This document shows positions 16,593 through 25,217 of a stretch of DNA of 64,000 bases, one piece after another (the first letter of the stretch is position 1; the number at the start of each line of letters is the position of its first letter). The stretch covers positions 1 through 64,000 of the forward strand of contig DASVDG010000124.1 in assembly GCA_036381255.1 (NCBI GenBank), in the 5' to 3' direction. The notes beneath the pieces are model-generated. The model had not been told where the DNA came from. It searched no databases and was given only the letters and a program-made list of their open reading frames with translations. Made by a program: the position numbers and the translations under genes. Source of the DNA: CALBZE01 sp036381255 (GTDB taxonomy: Bacteria; Gemmatimonadota; Gemmatimonadetes; Longimicrobiales; RSA9).

Positions 16593-17885
16593 ATGCAAGA
16601 GTCGAACGATCGACGGATGCGGACGCTGTGCGGGATCGTGACGCTGACCGTGGCGCTGGGGTCGGCGGCGTGCGGTGGGGCGCGTGCGCCGGCGCAGGAG
16701 CCGGGTCCGGAGCCGGCCGACGCGGCGCGGGCGGACAGCATCGAGGCGGCGCGGCGCGCGGAGGCGGAGCGTCGTCGTCTGGAGGAGGAGCGCCGTCGCG
16801 CGGCGGAGGAGGAGGCGCGGCGTCGGCAGGAAGAGGAGGCTCGCCGCGCCGCGGCGGAGGCGCCGCAACAGGCGTCGGGGCGTGAGCACGTGGTACGGCG
16901 CGGAGACACGCTCTGGGACCTGGCGAGCTTCTACCTGCGGAACCCCTTCCTCTGGGGCGTGATCTACGAGGCGAACCGCGGCGTCGTCGAGGACCCGCAC
17001 TGGATCTTCCCGGCGGAGCGGCTGGTGATCCCCGGGCTGCCGCCGATCCCGGCCGACGCGGCCGGCGCCGCGGTCAAGGCCAGCCGGCCGAGGCGCACGC
17101 GGTTCTATCGGGGGCGCGCCGCGTCGGTGGCGCAGCCGGCGGACTCGGCCGCGGGGATCGTCAGCGACGAGATCCGGCACGATCTCGAGGTGCCGCAGGT
17201 GAGGCCGGGCGAGTTCTACTCGGCGCCGTGGCTGGCGGAGCCGGACGAGCTGGAGCGGGTCGCAGAGGTGGTCGCCGTGGTCGGCCGCAGCACGGATGAG
17301 AGCCGGCTCCCCGAAACGGCGAACCGGTACAACACGATCTACCTGAGACCGCTGGGCGGCGCCGCGCCGGCGGTCGGCGACCGGCTGCTCGTCGTCCGCC
17401 TCGAGGAGGAGGTGGGCGGCTGGGGGCGGGTGGTCGAGCCGATGGCGATCGTCGCCGTCACGGCGCTGCACGAAGAGACGGTGTCCGCGGAGGTGATCGA
17501 GCAGTACGGCCTGGTCGAGGAGGGGGGCTACGCCGTTGCGCTCGAGGAGTTCCCGGGTCTGGTCGTGCTGCCGCCGCAGCCGGTCGACGGCGGGCCGGAG
17601 GGCACGCTGATCGGCTTCGAGGTGCCGCAGCCGCTGCTGGCGCCGCGCGACCGTGCGTTCATCGACCTGGGCCGCGAGGACGGGATCGAGGTCGGCGACG
17701 AGCTGGTGGCGTACCGGCCCTCGCGTCCGGCGCCCCGGGGCGGGGTCATGCTCCCCCCCGAGGAGGTGGCGCGGCTCAGGGTCGTCCGGGTCGCGGAGCG
17801 CAGCGCGACCGTCCAGGTGATCGATCTGGACCAGGCGACGCTGCGCCCGGGCATGCCGGTGCGGTTGGTCGCCAAGCGACCCTGA
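16593..17885 (+). CDS. LysM-domain lipoprotein with charged coiled coil
   Basis: A 430-residue predicted lipoprotein (lipobox ending GSAAC, Cys near residue 27). Residues about 45-85 form a Glu/Arg/Ala coiled coil, then a LysM peptidoglycan-binding module begins HVVRRGDTLWDLASFYLRNP. The C-terminal 250 residues contain repeated beta segments with VGDRLLVVR-like and VGDELVAYR-like strands, of no family I can name. GGAG at 16580-16583 favours ATG 16593; ATG 16617 is an alternative. The coiled-coil DNA is nearly identical to that of pal 8 kb away (see findings). Likely periplasmic, tethered to the outer membrane and touching the cell wall. Confidence 0.75.
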   Translation: MQESNDRRMRTLCGIVTLTVALGSAACGGARAPAQEPGPEPADAARADSIEAARRAEAERRRLEEERRRAAEEEARRRQEEEARRAAAEAPQQASGREHVVRRGDTLWDLASFYLRNPFLWGVIYEANRGVVEDPHWIFPAERLVIPGLPPIPADAAGAAVKASRPRRTRFYRGRAASVAQPADSAAGIVSDEIRHDLEVPQVRPGEFYSAPWLAEPDELERVAEVVAVVGRSTDESRLPETANRYNTIYLRPLGGAAPAVGDRLLVVRLEEEVGGWGRVVEPMAIVAVTALHEETVSAEVIEQYGLVEEGGYAVALEEFPGLVVLPPQPVDGGPEGTLIGFEVPQPLLAPRDRAFIDLGREDGIEVGDELVAYRPSRPAPRGGVMLPPEEVARLRVVRVAERSATVQVIDLDQATLRPGMPVRLVAKRP

Positions 17886-17971
17886 CGCGGCGTCACGGCC
17901 GCCGTGCCGGCCGGGAACAGAGGTAGCTCGAAGGACGGGCGCCCGTCGGCGCCCGTCGCCATGTGAAGGAG

Positions 17972-18787
17972 ATGGTGGCCATATTCCACGGCCTTGCACT
18001 GATCCTGTACGCGGTCGCGGCGGGCGTGCTGGTCCGCACGCTGGCCGGCGGGCGTCCGCGGGTGCCGCGCGGCGGCGCGGGAGCGCTGGCCGCGGCCGTC
18101 GTCGTGCACGGTGGCGCCTTGGCCGCGTACGCGCTCGACTTCGGTGAGCTGCCGCTGGTCGGGCTGGCGCCGTCGCTTTCGGCGTTCGCCTTCCTGATCG
18201 GGCTCTTCCTGCTCGCGATGGCGGTGTTCCGGGAGGCGCGCACGCTCGGCGTGGTGCTGCTGCCGTTCGTCGCGGTCATGTTGACGGCGGCGCTCGGGAT
18301 GGGGATCCGCCCGGCCGGCGAGCCGCTCGCGTTCCGCGGGCCGTGGCTTTACCTGCACGTGGTCCTGGCGTTCATCGGCTACGCCGGGCTCGCGGTCGCG
18401 TCCGCCGCAGGATTGGTCTACCTGTTCCAGTTCCATGAGCTGAAGGTCAAGCGCTTCGGCCGTGCGTTCCGGTTCTTCCCCTCGCTGGACACGCTGGACG
18501 TCGTGGGGCGGCGGGCAGTCGCGCTCGGGTTCCCTGCGCTCACCCTGGCGCTGGCGCTCGGATGGGCGTGGACGGTCCGGTTCCAGAACTCGCTGGCGAT
18601 CGGGAACCCGGAGGTGATCTGGGGCGTGTTGACCTGGCTCACGTTCCTGGCGGTGATGGGGGCGCGGGTCGGTGGGGCGGCGCGTGGCCGTCGGGGCGCA
18701 CTCGCGTCGGTCGTCGGGTTCGCGGTCGTGGTGCTGGCGTACGTGGTCCTCCGCCTCACGACGGCCGAAGGGCCGTCGTTCCTGTGA
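17972..18787 (+). CDS. hemX: HemX/CcsA-type cytochrome c assembly membrane protein
   Basis: About 271 residues with eight hydrophobic segments, of the CcsA/CcmC/HemX family. Family features visible: HVVLAFIGYAGLAVASAAGL, the following FFPSLDTLD block and WGVLTWLTFL near the end. Position directly before hemA matches HemX, an integral membrane protein that in Bacillus lowers HemA level; a role in cytochrome c biogenesis is the alternative. Start is uncertain: ATG 17972 is preceded directly by AAGGAG, which would serve GTG 17975 slightly better, and GTG 17963 is also in frame. Confidence 0.75.
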   Translation: MVAIFHGLALILYAVAAGVLVRTLAGGRPRVPRGGAGALAAAVVVHGGALAAYALDFGELPLVGLAPSLSAFAFLIGLFLLAMAVFREARTLGVVLLPFVAVMLTAALGMGIRPAGEPLAFRGPWLYLHVVLAFIGYAGLAVASAAGLVYLFQFHELKVKRFGRAFRFFPSLDTLDVVGRRAVALGFPALTLALALGWAWTVRFQNSLAIGNPEVIWGVLTWLTFLAVMGARVGGAARGRRGALASVVGFAVVVLAYVVLRLTTAEGPSFL

Positions 18788-18899
18788 GCGAGTGGTGTCG
18801 AGCGGGATGGTGCCGGTCGGAACTCACGGCGTCGATGCCGCGGTATCAACAGAGCCGGGCCGCGGCGAGCGGACCCGGGGTCTCGCCGGACGGGGGGGC

Positions 18900-20318
18900 A
18901 TGTCGCTGGTCGTGGTAGGGCTGAGCCACCACTCGGCGCCGGTGGGTGTGCGCGAGCGGTTCGTCTTCGAGCCGGCGGCCGCGGAGGCGGCGTTGCGAGC
19001 GCTCACGGAGCGTGACGTGGCCGCCGAGGCGATCGTGTTGTCCACGTGCAACCGCACGGAGTTCTACCTGGTCGAGCCGGCGTCGCGGAACGCCGGCGCC
19101 GCGACGAACGGCGCGGCCCGGGCGGCGCGGGGGCGGGACGGACTGCCGGGCGGGCCCGGCCGGCCCGGCGGCGCGGTGGACCCGGCCGACCCGTCGCCTG
19201 CGGTGCAGGCGGTGGTGCGCTTGTTCGCCGAGCGGGCGGCGACGACGCCGGAGGAGGCGAGCGCGTACGTCTACTGTCACCGGGGCCGCGGCGCCGTCGA
19301 GCACCTGTTCCGGGTGGTGACCAGCCTCGATTCGATGATCCTGGGCGAGGCGCAGATCCAGGGGCAGGTCCGGGCGGCGTACCAGGATGCCGCGGCGCTC
19401 GACGCGACGCCCCGCGTGGTCGGCCCGGTGCTGTCGCGGCTGTTCCAGATGGCGCTCTCCGTGGGTGGGCGGGTGCGCAGCGAGACGACGCTCGGCACGG
19501 GCGCCGCGTCGGTGCCGGCGGCCTCCGTGGAGCTCGCGAAGAAGATCTTCGGCCCGCTGCGCGGGCGGCGGGCGCTGGTGCTGGGCGCGGGCGAGATGAG
19601 CGAGCTCGCGCTCGAATGCCTGGCGGCGGAAGGGATCCGCAGCGTCGTCGTGGCGAACCGGACGGAGGCGCGCGCGAGGGAGCTGGCCGGCCGCTTCGGC
19701 GGGCGGGCGGCGCGTTTCGACGCGCTTGGCGCCGCGCTGGCGGAAACGGACATCGTCGTCACGGCCACGGCGGCGCCGCACGCGGTGCTGACGCGCGACC
19801 TGTTCGACCGCGCGCTGCCGCGCGGCCCGCAGCGGCCGTTGCTGATCGTCGACATCGCGATCCCGAGGGACGTCGACCCCGCCGTCGCGGAGGTCGACAA
19901 CGTCTTCCTCTACGACATCGACGACCTGCACCAGATCGTGGACGACAACCTGGAGCGTCGGCGGGCGGAGATCCCGGTCGCGGAGCGGATCGTCGCGGAG
20001 GCGGTCGACGATTTCTGGGGCTGGTACGCGTCGCTCGACGTGGTGCCCGTGATCCGCGAGCTGCGCGACAGCGCCGAGGCGCTGCGCCGGAGCGAGGTCG
20101 AGAAGGCGCTCCGCAAGCTCCGGCATCTGGCGCCGGACGACCGGGCGGTGGTCGACCAGCTCACGCGCCAGATCCTGAACAAGGTGCTGCACCGGCCGAC
20201 GGTGCGGCTGCGCGAGGCGGCAAGCAACGGGGACGGCGCGGCGGTCGTGCACGCCGCGCGCTACCTGTTCGAGCTGGAACCGCGAACGTCCGGAACCGAC
20301 GACCTCGAGGGGGAATGA
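18900..20318 (+). CDS. hemA: Glutamyl-tRNA reductase
   Basis: First enzyme of the C5 haem pathway: reduces glutamyl-tRNA to glutamate-1-semialdehyde, which HemL (51037) then converts to 5-aminolevulinate. The catalytic Cys is Cys50 in LSTCNRTEFY; the conserved LDSMILGEAQIQGQV and the NADPH-binding segment starting ALVLGAGEMSELAL are present. At 472 residues it is about 50 longer than usual because of a Gly/Ala/Pro-rich insertion after residue 60. ATG 18900 starts the conserved SLVVVGLSHHSAPV. The stop overlaps the epimerase start (ATGA). Confidence 0.95.
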   Translation: MSLVVVGLSHHSAPVGVRERFVFEPAAAEAALRALTERDVAAEAIVLSTCNRTEFYLVEPASRNAGAATNGAARAARGRDGLPGGPGRPGGAVDPADPSPAVQAVVRLFAERAATTPEEASAYVYCHRGRGAVEHLFRVVTSLDSMILGEAQIQGQVRAAYQDAAALDATPRVVGPVLSRLFQMALSVGGRVRSETTLGTGAASVPAASVELAKKIFGPLRGRRALVLGAGEMSELALECLAAEGIRSVVVANRTEARARELAGRFGGRAARFDALGAALAETDIVVTATAAPHAVLTRDLFDRALPRGPQRPLLIVDIAIPRDVDPAVAEVDNVFLYDIDDLHQIVDDNLERRRAEIPVAERIVAEAVDDFWGWYASLDVVPVIRELRDSAEALRRSEVEKALRKLRHLAPDDRAVVDQLTRQILNKVLHRPTVRLREAASNGDGAAVVHAARYLFELEPRTSGTDDLEGE

Positions 20319-21274
20319 AACCGAGGCGAGTGCTGGTCACGGGAGGCGCGGGGTTCATCGGCAGCCACGTGGCGCAGGCGTACGCGGACCGGGGCGACCA
20401 GGTGTGGGTGGTGGACGACCTCTCGTCGGGCAAGCGGGAGAACGTCCCGGAGAGCGCGGCGTTCGTGCAGATGGACATCGGCGACCCGCGGCTGGAAGAC
20501 GTGTTCCGTGACGCCGGCGGGTTCGACATCGTCAACCACCACGCCGCGCAGATGGACGTGCGCAAGTCCGTCGCCGACCCGCGGTTCGACGCGCGCGTCA
20601 ACGTGGACGGTCTGCTCAACGTGCTGGAGCTGGCGCGGCGCTTCGGCACGCGGCGGATCCTCTTCGTCTCGTCGGGCGGCGTGGTGTACGGCGAACCGGA
20701 GCTGCGGCCGACGCCGGAGACGGCGCCGAAGCTGCCGCTCTCGCCGTACGGCGTGACGAAGCTCGCGGCGGAGTTCTACCTGCACTACTACCGCCGCGTC
20801 CACGGGTTGGAGTACGTGGCGCTGCGGTACTCGAACGTGTACGGCCCGCGCCAGGACCCGCACGGCGAGGCGGGCGTCGTCGCGATCTTCTCGACCCGGC
20901 TCCAGGGCGGCGAGCCGCTCGTCGTGTACGGCGACGGCGAGCAGACGCGGGATTACGTCTACGTCGGCGACGTGGTCGCGGCGAACATGCTGCTGACGAA
21001 CGCGCCGCTCGGCGACGGCGCTGGGCTCGACGCGTGTGCGTTCAACGTCGGGACCGGCGTGGAGACGTCGGTGAACGACCTCGCGCGGGCGCTCATGCGG
21101 GCGACGGGCCGCGAGGTCGAAGTGCGGCACGCGCCGGCGCGCGCGGGCGAGCTGCTGCGGTCGTGCCTGGACGCGTCCCGGCTGCGGGCGCTGGGCTGGG
21201 CGCCGCGGACCTCGCTCGCGGACGGGCTGGACGCAACCTATCGATACATCGCAGGACGGGGGACGGGGAAGTGA
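20315..21274 (+). CDS. NAD-dependent sugar-nucleotide epimerase/dehydratase
   Basis: Extended SDR of 319 residues. The N-terminal VTGGAGFIGSHV binds NAD, and YGVTK is the catalytic Tyr-Lys pair, with SSGGVVYGE preceding it. Overall pattern (NVYGPRQDPHGEAGVVAIF, DYVYVGDV) is that of UDP-glucose 4-epimerase-like enzymes; the exact sugar cannot be told. GAGGGGGA just upstream is a good ribosome binding site. It overlaps hemA at the front and tolQ at the back, so it links haem and Tol-Pal genes into one translationally coupled block. Confidence 0.85.
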   Translation: MKPRRVLVTGGAGFIGSHVAQAYADRGDQVWVVDDLSSGKRENVPESAAFVQMDIGDPRLEDVFRDAGGFDIVNHHAAQMDVRKSVADPRFDARVNVDGLLNVLELARRFGTRRILFVSSGGVVYGEPELRPTPETAPKLPLSPYGVTKLAAEFYLHYYRRVHGLEYVALRYSNVYGPRQDPHGEAGVVAIFSTRLQGGEPLVVYGDGEQTRDYVYVGDVVAANMLLTNAPLGDGAGLDACAFNVGTGVETSVNDLARALMRATGREVEVRHAPARAGELLRSCLDASRLRALGWAPRTSLADGLDATYRYIAGRGTGK

Positions 21275-21990
21275 CCTCTCTGGTGCAAGTCGGCCTTGTC
21301 GCGCCGCAGCGGGGCGCGCTGGACATCATCGCCCACGGCGGGCTGTCGACGCACATCATCCTTGGCGTGCTCGCAGTGCTGTCGCTGGTGTGCTGGGTGA
21401 TCATCTTCTGGAAGATCGGCCAGTTCCGGCGGGTGCGGCGTCAGGGCGCCTACTTCGTGCGCTCGCTCGAGCGAACGCAGCGCCTCGAGGACGCGTACAA
21501 GTCGGTGGTGCGCCTGCCGGAGTCGCCGTACACGCGGGTGTTCCGGCAGGGGATCAACTTCTTCAGCGAGCTGCGGCCGGGCGCGTTGAAGGAGAACGCG
21601 CCGCCGACGCCGGGGCTGTCCGAGGCGCAACTCCAGGCGCTGCGGCTGGTGCTCGAGAAGGAGCAGGCGCAGGAGCGCGACGACCTGGCCGCCGGCCTGT
21701 CGTGGCTCGCGATCTCCGCGACCGTATCGCCCCTGCTCGGGCTGCTCGGCACGGTGATCGGCGTGATGGACTCGTTCCTCGGGATCGCGGCGTCGGGGAG
21801 TGCGAACATCAGCGCGGTCGCGCCCGGTGTGGCCGAGGCGCTGGTCACGACCGTCGCGGGGCTCGCGGTCGCGATCCCCGCGGCCATGGCGTACAACTAC
21901 TTCGTCAGCCGGCTCGGCTCGTTCAGCGGCGAGCTCGAGGGCTTCGCCAGCGAGTTCATCGGCACGCTCGCGCGCGAGGGGAGGCTGTAG
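21271..21990 (+). CDS. tolQ: TolQ/ExbB proton-channel subunit
   Basis: Inner-membrane motor component of 239 residues in the MotA/TolQ/ExbB family. Three membrane segments: near residues 25-45 (IILGVLAVLSLVCWVIIFW), and two towards the C-terminus around TVSPLLGLLGTVIGVM and VTTVAGLAVAIPAAMAYN. With TolR it uses the proton gradient to energise the TonB/TolA-like protein that follows. It begins at a GTG overlapping the epimerase stop, with GGGGAA as ribosome binding site. Three bases separate it from tolR. Assigned TolQ rather than ExbB because tolB, pal and cpoB follow. Confidence 0.93.
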   Translation: MTSLVQVGLVAPQRGALDIIAHGGLSTHIILGVLAVLSLVCWVIIFWKIGQFRRVRRQGAYFVRSLERTQRLEDAYKSVVRLPESPYTRVFRQGINFFSELRPGALKENAPPTPGLSEAQLQALRLVLEKEQAQERDDLAAGLSWLAISATVSPLLGLLGTVIGVMDSFLGIAASGSANISAVAPGVAEALVTTVAGLAVAIPAAMAYNYFVSRLGSFSGELEGFASEFIGTLAREGRL

Positions 21991-21993
21991 ACC

Positions 21994-22419
21994 GTGTGGC
22001 CGCAGGGCAACGGCGGTAAGAAGGGCTCGCTCCCCCTCACGGCGGACATCAACGTCACCAGCTTGGTGGACGTGGCGTTCACGCTGCTGGTCATCTTCAT
22101 CATCACCGCGCCGATCATGCAGGGCGGCGTGGAGGTGCAGCTTCCGAAGGGCGACGTGCCGGCGATCACGCAGAGTGAAGGCGTCGTCGTCTCCGTCACG
22201 CGCGACGGCACGATCTACATCGGCGACGTCGAGGTCGAGTCCGTCGCAGACTTCGAGGTCATGTACCCCCAGGTGGTGAAGCAGAAGGATGTGAAGACGG
22301 CGTACCTGAAGGTCGACCGGGAGGTCTCCTACGGGACGTTCGCCGAGGTCCTGGCGCTCATGGAGCGGCTCGAGGTGCCCGAGGTCGGGCTGGTCTACGA
22401 GCCGGAGGCGGGGAGCTAG
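21994..22419 (+). CDS. tolR: TolR/ExbD family protein
   Basis: 141 residues with one N-terminal membrane segment (VTSLVDVAFTLLVIFIITAP) containing the motor Asp (LVDVAF), then a periplasmic domain. Pairs with TolQ in the proton-driven motor. Starts at GTG 21994 immediately after tolQ; two bases separate it from the next gene. The short juxtamembrane N-terminus with ADINVTSLVDV is typical of ExbD/TolR. Confidence 0.92.
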   Translation: MWPQGNGGKKGSLPLTADINVTSLVDVAFTLLVIFIITAPIMQGGVEVQLPKGDVPAITQSEGVVVSVTRDGTIYIGDVEVESVADFEVMYPQVVKQKDVKTAYLKVDREVSYGTFAEVLALMERLEVPEVGLVYEPEAGS

Positions 22420-22421
22420 CG

Positions 22422-23159
22422 ATGCTCGGCGTCGGCGGAGACCGGGCGGGGGGGCGGCGCTCGCGGCCGGGCGGGTTCGCGCTCGCCGCATCGCTGCTCG
22501 TCCACGGCGGTGCCGCCGCACTCGTCCTGTCGACGGCGTTCGCGGCGCCGCCGCCGCTCCCGGCGTTCAAGGTCTACGAACTCAAGATCGTCTCGCCGCC
22601 GCCGCTGGAGGCCGGCCCGCCCGAGCCGGTGGCGGTGAATGCGCCGAAGGTGTCGAAGCCGGAGCCCGAGCCGGTGGAGCCGGAGCCGGAGCCGGAGCCG
22701 AAACCGCAGCCTCCGAAGGCGGACCCCGAGCCGAAGCCCGAACCGGCGAAGACGGCGGCGGTGAAGGAGGAGGAACCGGAGGAAGACCCGCCGGCGTCGC
22801 CGCCGAAGGGGCGCAATCCCGATCCGGACGCGAAGACCGGCGGCGAAGGGATCGACGTCCGGATCGAGGGCGAGGAGTTCCCGTTCCCGGGCTACCTGGA
22901 GAACATCCAGCTCCAGATCGGGCGGTACTTCCGCTGGTCCGGGCGCTCGGGTCTCGAGGCGGAGATCTACTTCGTGATCCGCCGGGACGGCACGATCGAG
23001 GACATGCGACTGGTGCGCGGCTCGGGGGACGCGGTGTTCAACCTCGAGGCGATGGCGGCGATCGAGCAGGCCGGCAAGCGAGCCGCATTCGGCCCGTTGC
23101 CCGACGACTTTTCCGGTGACCGCCTGCCGGTGCTGTTCTATTTCCGTCCGGCCCGGTGA
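22422..23159 (+). CDS. TonB-type energy transducer in the TolA position
   Basis: 245 residues: one membrane segment (about 20-42), a Pro/Glu/Lys-rich periplasm-spanning rod (residues 60-130, repeats of PEPEP and KPEP type), and a C-terminal TonB domain that begins near GYLENIQLQIGRYFRWSG and continues with IYFVIRRDGTIEDM. Located between tolR and tolB, it presumably does TolA's job of reaching Pal/TolB, but the C-terminal domain looks like TonB rather than classical TolA. No other TonB is in the window, so it might serve both systems. Confidence 0.85.
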   Translation: MLGVGGDRAGGRRSRPGGFALAASLLVHGGAAALVLSTAFAAPPPLPAFKVYELKIVSPPPLEAGPPEPVAVNAPKVSKPEPEPVEPEPEPEPKPQPPKADPEPKPEPAKTAAVKEEEPEEDPPASPPKGRNPDPDAKTGGEGIDVRIEGEEFPFPGYLENIQLQIGRYFRWSGRSGLEAEIYFVIRRDGTIEDMRLVRGSGDAVFNLEAMAAIEQAGKRAAFGPLPDDFSGDRLPVLFYFRPAR

Positions 23160-23170
23160 CCATTTCGGAC

Positions 23171-23199
23171 TTTACATCACGCCGATCGCGACGTAAGAT
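23171..23199 (+). promoter_or_regulatory. Possible internal promoter before tolB
   Basis: TTTACA (23171-23176), 17 bp spacer, TAAGAT (23194-23199). The tolB ATG is only 3 bases beyond the -10, so a usual start distance would fall inside the second codon. Either transcription starts unusually close or the match is chance. Confidence 0.35.
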
Positions 23200-23202
23200 C
23201 AC

Positions 23203-24549
23203 ATGCATCGCTTCTCATTGCTCTTTTTGCTCGTCTTCGCAACGCCGCTCGCGGCGCAGCAGGATACGACACGGTTGCCGACCGGCGTCCGTCTGGGGAT
23301 GATCTACCAGACGCTGAGACGTCCGGCGCTGGCGGTGCGGGCGTTCACCGGCACCGCGAACCCGGCGGCGGCCGGGCAGATCGGGGACATCGTCCGGCGG
23401 GACCTGGATTACAGCGACCGCTTCGAGATGTTCGACGTGCCGCCGCAACTCTCCTCGGGGCCTGTCGACTACGTCGCATGGAACGGGCTCAACGTCGTCT
23501 ACGTCCTGGACGGCGCAGTCGAGCCGCTGGAGGATGATGGACTCCTCCTGCGACTCACGCTCCACGACGTGGTCTACGGCAATGTGAAGCAGATCCAGGC
23601 GTTCCGGCTTCCGCCGCCTTCGGCGCCGGGGCATCGCATGGCGGTGCACGCGGCGGCCGACGAGGTGGTGCGCTGGATCACGGGGCAGCCGGGGATGGCC
23701 GCCTCGCGGATCCTGTTCTTCCGGAACAGCGCCGGCGGAGGGCGCGACCTGATGGTGGTCGACTCCGACGGCGAGAACGTACGCCGGATCGCGCACGTCG
23801 ACGGTCTGCTGATGTCGCCGGTGTGGGCGCCCGACGGGCGGCGCGTGGCCTACACGGTGGGCCGTGCCGACGGCAGCTGGGACGTCATCGAGCGCGAGCT
23901 GGAGACCGGCCGGGAACGGAACCTGGCGACGCGGCGCGGGCTGCACGCGACGCCCGCGTACGCGCCGGACGGGCAGCGGCTGATGCTGGCGATCGAGAAC
24001 GGGTCGGGGCTCGACATTTTCGAGCTGGACGTGGCGACCGGTCGGACGCGGCTGGTGCGCGGCGGGCCGGGCGCGGACATGTCGCCGACGTACTCGACGG
24101 ACGGTCGGCTGATCGCGTTCAACTCGGATCGGATCGGGCAGCCGCACATCTACGTGATGTCGGCGGACGGCGGAGATGCGACGCTGCTCTCGCCGTACAC
24201 CTACGGCGAGCCGGGACACTACGCGGCGCCGGACTGGTCGCCGGAGACGTCGTTCGTGACGTTCCACGGCCGGTCGCGCGGGCAGCACCAGATCATGGTC
24301 GCGGATGCGTCCAAGCCGGGGAGCACGGTGCAGCAGCTCACGGACGAGGGGCGGAACGAGGACCCGAGCTGGGCGCCGGACGGGCGGCACATCGTGTTCC
24401 TGGGCACGCGTTCGACCGGGTACGGGCTGTACGTGATCGATGCAGTGAGCGGCCGGACGAGGCCGCTCGTTCTGGGCGGGCGCTATCGAATGCCCGACTG
24501 GTCGCCGGCGCTGGTGCGTGCGTCGGCCCTGACGGTACGCGGCGAGTAG
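23203..24549 (+). CDS. tolB: Tol-Pal system beta-propeller protein TolB
   Basis: Periplasmic protein of 448 residues: signal peptide (MHRFSLLFLLVFATPLAAQ), an N-terminal alpha/beta domain, then six-bladed propeller repeats with the TolB/PD40 pattern (SPVWAPDGRRVAYT, ATPAYAPDGQRL, SPTYSTDGRLIAF, DPSWAPDGRHIVFLG). Binds Pal and, through its N-terminus, the TolA-type protein. No ribosome binding site is apparent before ATG 23203. Position between the TonB-like gene and pal fits exactly. Confidence 0.94.
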   Translation: MHRFSLLFLLVFATPLAAQQDTTRLPTGVRLGMIYQTLRRPALAVRAFTGTANPAAAGQIGDIVRRDLDYSDRFEMFDVPPQLSSGPVDYVAWNGLNVVYVLDGAVEPLEDDGLLLRLTLHDVVYGNVKQIQAFRLPPPSAPGHRMAVHAAADEVVRWITGQPGMAASRILFFRNSAGGGRDLMVVDSDGENVRRIAHVDGLLMSPVWAPDGRRVAYTVGRADGSWDVIERELETGRERNLATRRGLHATPAYAPDGQRLMLAIENGSGLDIFELDVATGRTRLVRGGPGADMSPTYSTDGRLIAFNSDRIGQPHIYVMSADGGDATLLSPYTYGEPGHYAAPDWSPETSFVTFHGRSRGQHQIMVADASKPGSTVQQLTDEGRNEDPSWAPDGRHIVFLGTRSTGYGLYVIDAVSGRTRPLVLGGRYRMPDWSPALVRASALTVRGE

Positions 24550-24604
24550 GGCGCCGCGGCCGCGGATGTTCCACGAGTCCACCTACATCAGAAGGAGACG
24601 CGAG

Positions 24605-25204
24605 ATGCAGAAGCGAATCATCCTCCCGGCCCTGATCGGCGCGCTGCTGGTCGGCGCGTGCAGCGGCAACGAGCCGCCGCAGCAGGTGGGACCGACGCCG
24701 GAAGAGCTGGCTGCGCAGGCGCGGGCGGACAGCATCGAGGCCGCGCGCCGCGCGGAGGAGGAGCGTCGTCGTCTGGAGGAGGAGCGCCGTCGTCGTGAGG
24801 AGGAGGCCCGGCGCCGCGCCGAGGAGGAGGCGCGTCGCGCGCGTGAGATCCTCGCCGAGATGGTGCACTTCGACTACGACAAGTACGACATCCGCGCGTC
24901 GGACCAGGAGATCCTGCGGCGCAAGGTCGGCGTGCTTCGTGCGAACCCGGATGTCCGCGTCCGGATCGTGGGTCACGCGGACGAGCGCGGCTCGGACGAG
25001 TACAACCTCGCACTGGGGCTTCGCCGTGCGAACGCGGTGAAGGACTTCCTGGTCGGCTTCGGCCTGGATGCGGCCCGTTTCGAGACGGTGAGCATGGGCG
25101 AGGAGCAGCCGATCGACCCGGCGTCGAACGAGATGGCCTGGTCGAAGAACCGCCGTGCCGAGTTCCACGTGACGGCGGGCGAAGCCACGAAGACCGGAAT
25201 GTAG
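24605..25204 (+). CDS. pal: Peptidoglycan-associated lipoprotein Pal
   Basis: Outer-membrane lipoprotein of 199 residues. Lipobox LLVGAC gives an acylated Cys near residue 19. A Glu/Arg coiled coil (about 38-80) leads into an OmpA-like peptidoglycan-binding domain: FDYDKYDIR, then GHADERGSDEYNLALGLRRA, and a conserved end KNRRAEF. It tethers the outer membrane to the wall and cycles with TolB. AAGGAG at 24592-24597 sets ATG 24605. The coiled coil is much longer than in Escherichia coli Pal and shares DNA with the LysM lipoprotein gene at 16.7 kb. Confidence 0.94.
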   Translation: MQKRIILPALIGALLVGACSGNEPPQQVGPTPEELAAQARADSIEAARRAEEERRRLEEERRRREEEARRRAEEEARRAREILAEMVHFDYDKYDIRASDQEILRRKVGVLRANPDVRVRIVGHADERGSDEYNLALGLRRANAVKDFLVGFGLDAARFETVSMGEEQPIDPASNEMAWSKNRRAEFHVTAGEATKTGM

Positions 25205-25217
25205 GAAGGAGGGGAGC

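Noticed and set aside
23171..23205. tolB as a third leaderless mRNA
   Set aside because: The -10-like hexamer ends only 3 bases before ATG, too short for a normal start at the A of ATG.
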